64,000 bases of DNA, taken from the NCBI GenBank assembly GCA_013115135.1, contig JABANP010000012.1, positions 264,758-328,757 on the forward strand, in the 5' to 3' direction. Positions 58,007 through 64,000 of this stretch are shown here, in pieces. Both the position numbers and the translations under genes were made by a program. This DNA comes from Perkinsus olseni (lineage: Eukaryota > Perkinsozoa > Perkinsida > Perkinsidae). Each line of letters begins with the position of its first letter. Position 1 is the stretch's first letter. The notes below the pieces were generated by a model, which was given only the letters and a program-made list of their open reading frames with translations, was not told the origin of the DNA and did not search any database.

Positions 58007-58562
58007 TGATATGAGGACGGCTGGATAACAAGAGGTAATAACATTATTGGGCGCTGTCCCTAGAAGTATCTTCTGAAATACCGCGAAGAGAGCCTTCCGT
58101 AATCTCTCAATCCTTTTGGGAGTCTAGTATCATTCATTTTCAACCACTTCAAAGCTGGCCCACCCCGGCGCGTCGTCCAGGAGCTCCATCTCCTTGGGAT
58201 GATCAGATCAATGCCCCTTGGCCTCGATGGGGAGCATACCTTTCTGGACGCTTCAATTTTCAATTTTTCAGGTGTAGCAGGAGGTTCCTGCCAGGAGCCC
58301 TGAAGTGATGCCTCATTCGCGGGCTCGAGGCGATTTAGTGTACAAGACGATGCCGTGGTTTCATTACACTTGACTTGTACTCCAACAAGATAGTATCCTC
58401 TAGGCAACAACAGAATGGGCTCCATAGAATCCATGATCATCGCTTGATCGTGAGTAATTCTTCATGTTTTCCTGTCACACATACTTTGAACAACATTCTA
58501 GCGGGAATTGAGCGGTATCGCAGTCCAGCAACCTATAACCCTTCCATGATTAAGCTAGCTAC

Positions 58563-59572
58563 TCAGAGAGCATGGGCCGTGGTCCATTCCCGGAGTTCCC
58601 CTTCTGTGCATTGTCCTCTGCAAGGAGGCTGTATGTGGGGCCATCTTTTCCTTGAGTGCGGACCACAGAAGCCGTGTTCCTGATCGCCCTTAACCCCCTC
58701 ACAATCTGGGACCGGACACCCTCGAGCTTGCTGAGCTTGGTCGGGCTGAGAATCTCTCGTAGGCTGCTCCTGTCGACGCGCCAGCCCCCTAACGGTGTTA
58801 ATTCGAGCACGCGAGAAGCTCTCCCTCGTTCCATCGAAGTCACTGGGGTCTACAGGCTCAAGGAGAAAGTATATTCTCCTGGCGCTTCTCTTGGTAAGTA
58901 AGGTACCAATGATCACTTTTCCAAGTATCATGTAGTGCATTCTCTTATAGCGCAGTCCCCGGGAATTAACCACCTTAACGTCTTCTACTCGTGAGTTCAC
59001 ATCGAACCTCCTCACAACTTGCACATCGTAATTTCCATTCTTATTAAAGCCGTAGTACACACTGTTCGGAGGTGGCTTATCGTCACTCTCGATGACGTAT
59101 AACTGGTTTTCGTCGAACAAACGATTTGCAGTAGAGAGTATGGGGTCGCTCGGTAGCAGCGGACTCATCTCCTCCCCCGCGCAACCTATGGGTTGGAATG
59201 TCTTGAACTGCTGTATAATATACCGCATGGCCATATACAGTGTATATGGCCATGCGTAGTTGGCTTCCAAGGCTGCTTATAAAACCTGTAACCCTTCACG
59301 TCGTCCATGGTGTACAACCATATTCTGTGTTCGCCGTTCATGGCATCTTCAGAGCGGGCTAGATACGAGGACCCGTAGCTGCAGTTGATACCGTCAACAA
59401 CGCGGCTAGTCGTAAACCGGTCCACGTCTGGTCATCCACTTCGGGCGGTAATCAAAGTAGTATCTCGTACCGTCAGACTTGCCCACGAGGACGGAATGAT
59501 TTTGACCTCTGGCGATCTCTCCTTGTAACGCAAGGACGATTGTCAGGCTGAGGCCAGAAGGTGGAATCTCAT
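58563..59572 (-). pseudogene. Secreted-family protein, copy 6, several frame breaks
   Basis: It starts MRFHLLASA and then needs frame changes to continue as LSLTIVLALQGEIARG, VGKSDGTRYYFDYRP and VVDGINCSYGSSYLA..YTMDDVKGYRFY. A further change gives PLLPSDPILSTANRLFDE, PNSVYYGFNKNG, YMILGKVIIGTL, FLLEPVDPSDFDGTRESFSR and a stop near 58563. A perfect 33-bp palindrome (59224-59256) sits inside the coding region where one break occurs. The upstream GGCGAGCGC box is at 59761-59771. Confidence 0.7.
59224..59256. repeat. Perfect 33-bp palindrome inside copy 6, 1-nt centre
   Basis: Left arm CGCATGGCCATATACA, centre G at 59240, right arm TGTATATGGCCATGCG. It lies between YRFYKQPWK and the resumed frame, at a position where intact copies have a variable linker. 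Confidence 0.93.
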
Positions 59573-60889
59573 AGTCTACTTTATGAGAAGAAAAAAGACT
59601 TAGACAACATTAAGCATCGGCAATCATGGTGCTTCCCTGATGAGGCAACTATCATATGGCAGACGCCGTGAGATATTTTCTGATGCGAGGAGATGTCCGT
59701 ATCTTTCATGCGTTGCTATGCGTGGAAAAGCAAAGTCGTTCGATTATTGAGATGTCTTCAAGGCGAGCGCAACTCAGATAGAGCGCTATCTATGGGGAGA
59801 AAGGGTAGCCTGAGAGATCCCCCTAGCTTGCAGAAGACCCAGTTAGAATGTCAGAAGAGCGAGAATAATGTTTCAGAGCGAGCAACCGCCTCGACTGATA
59901 CGCACTGCCCGTCAGTGATGGTGTAATACTGACGAGAGTGTTGGTCTTGTACCTAGGGCCTTGTTCGCTTTCAAAGCTGGCTGATCCATGCCTCCCGTGA
60001 CGGGAGTCCCGTCGAATGGTCCTGTCTTAGCTTGAGTCCTTAGGAAGAATCTTCCTGGAAGATAGTATCTTCAAGATACTGAGCATTTAGTTGTTTCATC
60101 TGATCGCATTCAAGTGCTCCCGGGCTCTTGTGGTATGAATTATAAGCTTGAAGGAGGTGAAGTTCACATCCTAGGGAGGTAAACGGGAAAGTAAAGCCGT
60201 CAGTAAAGCGCGGAGGTAACAGGTAAACAGTCTGTTAACCTGGTAAACAGTCATTTGTTGGTGCTAGAGTCTCTAGCCTAGAGAGTAACGTGGCTCGACG
60301 TTGGAGCGCTCACGCGTACGAATCCCGGCAGGACTACGCTGACCACACTGACGAGATGCATCGCTGAGGTGTGCCGGAATAGCCGTCCATTGAGAGTGTG
60401 GTAGTCCTTCGAGAGTGCGGCACAGTCGTGATTCATGATTCGTGAATCTTGTGACTCTCCGATAGGCACACAAACCTCTCACCCAGAAATCCAATAGAAA
60501 TCCGACATTACTCAGTGACAGCGACTGAGTCTCAGTCGCTTTCTTCTCTCAGTCTGCACTTATCTGGCCTTGGTTGCATTTAAATTCAGTGATTGAATCC
60601 TCCTGTGGTGTCAGGATTACGGGGGCTTTATGAAGCCCCCGGAGTATTCCCAGGGGGGACTTGGTAAATGCAATGGATTGATGTCTACTTCAACAAGATA
60701 GCAGCCACGAGGTGAGAGCACGGGCTTGGTATCATTCACAAATATCGGGAGTTTTATTCTCTGATTCTATCATCTCCAATGATTGCTATAATAATTTCTG
60801 TCATCATACTTCACTCTGAACGATCCTCGGGATTGCATCGTCCGTATCTGAAGGGCAACTGGTGGTCGTCAAGTGCGCGCAACTTCCTT
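59573..60889. repeat. Spacer with dense overlapping palindromes
   Basis: No gene was recognised. Palindromes: 59992-60006 (CTCCCGT-G-ACGGGAG), 59999-60013 (GACGGGA-G-TCCCGTC), 60042-60056 (AGGAAGA-A-TCTTCCT), 60058-60072 (GAAGATA-G-TATCTTC), 60064-60080 (AGTATCTT-C-AAGATACT), 60264-60276, 60270-60284 and 60520-60540 (AGCGACTGAG-T-CTCAGTCGCT). A GGGGGCTT-tatg-AAGCCCCC hairpin lies near 60623. The copy 7 downstream box, CAACAAGATAGCAGCC, is at about 60688. Confidence 0.85.
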
Positions 60890-60914
60890 CATGGTTCAGC
60901 CGACGATGAAGCAG

Positions 60915-61885
60915 TCGCACCTATTCATCTGGCATGTAGGGTGCGCCCTCCTGGTCGTCGGAGTTATCCCCTTCCGTATCACCCTTTGTGAGGAGTCTAT
61001 CCTTGAGGCCATCTTTCCCCTTCCTACGGAACCTGGATGCTGCGTTTCTGATTGATCTGAAGGCTCTTGAAATACGGCAGCTGGCGGCCTTGAAGAGGTC
61101 AAAGCTAGCCAGCCCCAGAGCATCTAGGAGTTGACCGCGTTCCACGTGCCAGCCCTCGATGGTGTTTATACGAGCCCGCGAGAAGCTCTCCCTCGAACCG
61201 TCGAATGTTTTCGGATCGATAGGCTCGAGGATGAGACTAATCCCCGCTCCATCCGTTCCTGCCGAAGAGACCCATCACGGCCTTGCCCACCATGGTGTAG
61301 CTCAACTCGTCGAATTCCCTTGATATTCACCTTTACGTGCTTCACTTGTGAGGTCGCGTCGAACTCTATCTTCGCTCTGAAACCAGCCTCATTGAAGCCG
61401 TAGTACATACCACTCGGTTCTGGCTTAGCCGCGTTCTCAGTCACGAATACTCGCTTCGTCTTGAGCAAACGTCTCACATCGCAGACTCTCGGATGGTCAG
61501 CTGGCAGCCATGTTTCCCGTTCGTAGCCGCTTTCTATAGATTTCGCGGTCCCAAACAACCTATATCCTGATGTCGAGCATTGCTTTGCGCCCCTCATGTC
61601 ATCCACGGTATAAATCGTCAAGTGGCACTCTCCATGCCATGCCGCTTCGCTCCTAGCCGGCGACAGATATGGTCGCATGAAGTAGCAGTCGAAGCCATCA
61701 ACAGTGTGCCTTCTTATACCTTCCATATTTCTCTCCATGTAAGGTGGCCAAGGTTCGATGTAGTATCTCGTACCCTCTTCCGACTCGCCCACGATGATCG
61801 GCTCGTGCTGGCCTTGCAAGCTCTTAAGCTGCGATGCCAGCATCAGCGTGAAGCAGAGGTGAGAAGCCCAACGGCAATATACCAT
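60915..61885 (-). pseudogene. Secreted-family protein, copy 7, two frame breaks
   Basis: The leader MVYCRWASHLCFTLMLASQ and core IIVGESEEGTRYYIEPWPP, TVDGFDCYFMRPYLS, YTVDDMRGAKQ, PSGMYYGFNEAGFRAKIEF are open. The frame breaks near 61313 (after VNIKG) and again at a CCCC run (61242-61245, GGGG on the coding strand). It then runs through LILEPIDPKTFDGSRESFSR, RINTIEGWHVERGQLLD and the tail ASRFRRKGKDGLKDRLLTKG to a stop near 60918. The GGCGAGCGAAA box is at 62077-62088, about 195 bp upstream. Confidence 0.7.
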
Positions 61886-62029
61886 AGGACTGTTTGTACG
61901 GGTAACAGGGGCAGCCTGAGAGAAGCTCTCACAGAGAACCCAAGGGTTTCACTGCGTCTCGATTCGAGACTTTCGAACGAGCAGGACGTAGCCCCGGGCA
62001 CGCTGACGACATCAGCCTGACGTAGCACA

Positions 62030-62637
62030 CTGAGCGGACAGCCAGTCCGAGACAGCCGTGGGCCCAGCCGTCTCGGAGGCGAGCGAAACTATCGTGTCGT
62101 CGGCGAGGGAGGCGTACCGGGGATACTATCTCCTGGATAAAAACAGTGTGAAATTCGCAGAGTTGAGCGAGACCTTCCGGGAAGAAGCAGTATTACTCAC
62201 CAATCCTTCAACTCATACTAATTGCGGAAAGCTATTTCCCGGAAGTTGGAATCAATGTCCTGTAAGGCTTTTGAGCACATACTCTTGAGCTGCGGTATCA
62301 CAATCACTCAAGAGACGGTATACGAGTACGAAGGACGCGATTCACCTACTATTTGCGGAGGGGTATAGCTGACCCATTACAGATCACCGAGCCAGTGAAG
62401 AAAACTGCTGTTTTATCCCCCTGCTAAGTGGCTGGATGCTTGCGATTGATTCCGATTCAGATCTTCTGAACATCTCGGTGTGACCAAGATCGTCGCCGGC
62501 GACTCCGTGAAATGATGGAGCTTATCGATGGCAGAAATCAGATGTCCACTTCGTACACGACAGCAGTCATATGGTAACAGCAACGAAATCAACAACAACT
62601 AAGGAAATTCTGGATAGACATACGTTGGCTGGATCGG
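62030..62637. other. Spacer between copies 7 and 8
   Basis: No gene was recognised. It holds the copy 7 upstream box at 62077-62088 and the copy 8 downstream box (ACGACAGCAGTCATATGGTA, about 62557). Confidence 0.5.
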
Positions 62638-63543
62638 CTATTTCCTCGCCAGAGAACCAGGACGGAGTTTAGAAGCCATTTTTGAGACCGCCCTGAAGCT
62701 TTTCCTGACATTGGATTTGAACGCCTTAATCTTGCCAGAGGCATCCAGGCCGAGGATCTTAGGGAGGTCGTTACTGTCGAAGGGTTCACCATGGATGGTG
62801 TTCATTCGAGTTTGACGGAAACTCCGTGTCGAATCACGGAACTCGTCGGGGTGGACAGGCTCAAGGATGAGTGCAGCTCCTTCGGAGCTTTTATGCTTGC
62901 TGAAGAAACCACGAATCGCCTCCCCAAGCATGGTGTAGATGAACTCGTCGTACCCCACATGTCCCGGATCATGGAGCGTTACTTGCTTCAGTTGTGACTT
63001 GTCATCGAAGACAATGGTAGCCCCCAGACCACCTTCGACAAAGCCGTAGTATACACCGTTGGGTGTTGGCCTCTCCTGACTCGTAGCGAGCATTAACTGA
63101 TTCTCCTTCAGTAGGCGGTTGGCGTTTGCGACTATCGGGTCATTCGATGGCAGGGGACTTGCCTCGGTATCCCAAGACATCCTGCCGTCCCCGACAGGCC
63201 GGAATGCCTCGAAACCCTTCCCGGAACATGTCTTTCCTGGTGCCCAATGCTGTTTGGAACCTTTCACGTCATCCACAGTGTACATCCAGAGACGACAGTC
63301 CTTAGAATCTTTACATGGTTCTTGATGAGGTCTCACATAGAGGCAGTCGAAGCCGTCTACTGTATGATGTTCCATATCACCCGTATTAATGGTCGTGCCT
63401 TTAGGCCAAGGTTCGAAATAATATCTCGTCCCCTCCTCAGACTGGCCCAATAGAATCGGCTGCGGCTGGCCCCTCATGGCCCTCCCTTGACATGCCAGTA
63501 CCAGAAGGAGGCTGCGGACAGGAGCCTGATGATGTAATCTCAT
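62638..63543 (-). CDS. Secreted-family protein, copy 8, intact, 301 residues
   Basis: The leader MRLHHQAPVRSLLLVLACQG is followed by ILLGQSEEGTRYYFEPWPKG, TVDGFDCLYVRPHQE, YTVDDVKGSKQHW, PNGVYYGFVEGGLGATIVF, YTMLGEAIRGFF, LILEPVHPDEF, TRMNTIHGEP and a basic tail (FKSNVRKSFRAVSKMASKLR). It lacks the acidic end of copies 4 and 5. The GGCGAGCGTAA box is at 63715-63726, about 175 bp upstream. Function is unknown. Confidence 0.8.
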   Translation of the reverse strand: MRLHHQAPVRSLLLVLACQGRAMRGQPQPILLGQSEEGTRYYFEPWPKGTTINTGDMEHHTVDGFDCLYVRPHQEPCKDSKDCRLWMYTVDDVKGSKQHWAPGKTCSGKGFEAFRPVGDGRMSWDTEASPLPSNDPIVANANRLLKENQLMLATSQERPTPNGVYYGFVEGGLGATIVFDDKSQLKQVTLHDPGHVGYDEFIYTMLGEAIRGFFSKHKSSEGAALILEPVHPDEFRDSTRSFRQTRMNTIHGEPFDSNDLPKILGLDASGKIKAFKSNVRKSFRAVSKMASKLRPGSLARK

Positions 63544-64000
63544 TGTAAAGTCTCAAGGGAAGGAATGAGTGGACTGAAAAGGGCTCGGATGTACCAGGCC
63601 TACACTACGGCTCCGAAAGACGAGCTTAACATCACAGGCGCAACGAATACTGAGTCTGGAAAGAGATAGGCAAGACGGGGAAAACATAGACGCCCGAAAG
63701 TTCTAGTTGCCCGAAGGCGAGCGTAATCTCTCGCGTCATCTCGCGCGCCTGGCGTAACGGATGAGGTTGCACGGGACGGAGGAGGACTTGGGTCTTCGGG
63801 AGAGTAACGGGCAACCAAATTGAATTGCTATTCAGAATTGATCTTGGGGTTCCGAGGGTGCAGGAATAGTGAAATTTCGGTGTATCATAGTGTATCATTC
63901 CAAGCCTTGGAATCCAAGGCTCGTTTCCTTTCCCACGGGTAGAGTCTCTAGTAGAGACATCCGCGACTACTGTTACCAGACGAATCATTCGTATTACGAA
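63544..64000. repeat. Upstream region of copy 8 with palindromes
   Basis: It contains the upstream box and palindromes 63897-63913 (ATTCCAAG-C-CTTGGAAT), 63904-63920 (GCCTTGGA-A-TCCAAGGC) and 63944-63958 (GTCTCTA-G-TAGAGAC). The window ends inside it, so the array may continue. Confidence 0.8.

Larger units (their letters stand above)
54545..58562. repeat. 4-kb spacer, no clear gene, many palindromes
   Basis: Palindromes: 54834-54856 (GGCCATCGATG-C-CATCGATGGCC), 55361-55375 (TTTTACA-G-TGTAAAA), 55368-55382, 55772-55786, 55779-55793, 55942-55954, and the cluster 57853-58006. Possible plus-strand exons are 55482-55640 (starting MMSNTLPALEDATSH), 56448-56530 (MLAPVVRYERLEDDYAGG) and 57187-57374 (GAPYLGVYGPGYDGWIPSW). 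They may belong to one or two unrecognised genes. The CCAACAAGATAG downstream box of copy 6 is at about 58382. Confidence 0.6.

Noticed and set aside
58060..58440. 126-residue minus-strand frame after copy 6
   Set aside because: It covers the shared downstream block of the array and shows no leader, domain or family similarity.
1..64000. CRISPR arrays, bacterial operons or insertion sequences
   Set aside because: There are no regularly spaced direct repeats, no transposase frame and no bacterial gene order. Introns and EMC1, Kelch-BTB and RPL27A mark the DNA as eukaryotic.

Overview
The window looks like nuclear DNA of an intron-rich alveolate protist, most probably a Perkinsus-like perkinsozoan. 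This is inferred from gene content and intron style, since no species marker was tested. Every recognisable conserved gene is eukaryotic and most are split by short GT..AG introns of about 45-75 nt. Genes are packed on both strands, so most long reading frames are only exon pieces, and most gene models below are assembled by eye from exon fragments.

Layout. 0.7-5.2 kb (-): a SAM-SAM-FHA-FHA protein. 5.6-8.4 kb (-): a TIR-like multi-pass membrane protein. 9.7-9.9 kb (-): tRNA-Ala(UGC) beside a decayed tRNA-like copy. 11.4-13.8 kb (+): serine carboxypeptidase. 13.9-14.9 kb (-): unassigned exons. 15.1-17.4 kb (-): isochorismatase-like domain joined to a glutamine synthetase. 18.5-18.7 kb (-): a 50-residue membrane protein. 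18.8-23.8 kb (-): RAP-domain protein with a leucine-rich tail. 24.0-24.9 kb (-): unassigned. 25.1-25.3 kb (+): a metallothionein-like cysteine-rich protein. 26.0-26.3 kb (+): end of an unassigned gene. 27.8-29.0 kb (+): pepsin-type aspartyl protease. 30.6-34.9 kb (+): Kelch-BTB protein. 35.4-35.9 kb (-): ribosomal protein uL15/RPL27A. 36.1-38.3 kb (+): a methyltransferase-like gene. 38.8-43.9 kb (+): EMC1.

From 44.1 to 63.5 kb the character changes. There is a tandem, same-strand array of nine related intronless genes for secreted proteins of about 300-320 residues. Four are intact, four have broken frames and one is a short fragment. Several share an upstream GGCGAGCG box and a downstream CAACAAGA-type box. 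I recognise no known family, and they read as a lineage-specific secreted or effector-like family.

Two non-gene signals stand out. First, the spacers of the array, and one gene copy, are full of perfect palindromes whose two arms are separated by exactly one nucleotide. Arms are 6 to 26 bp, and many palindromes overlap so that one arm is reused. Second, many introns in the first 44 kb carry recurring short sequences: a tRNA T-arm/B-box-like GGTTCGANNCC, a CACTGCGCCACGAAATT box, and a GCTTCGCTCCGCC box. This is what families of self-spreading introns (introner-like elements) would look like.

Caution: several conserved genes need single-base corrections, mostly in homopolymer runs, so part of the pseudogene signal may be assembly error.
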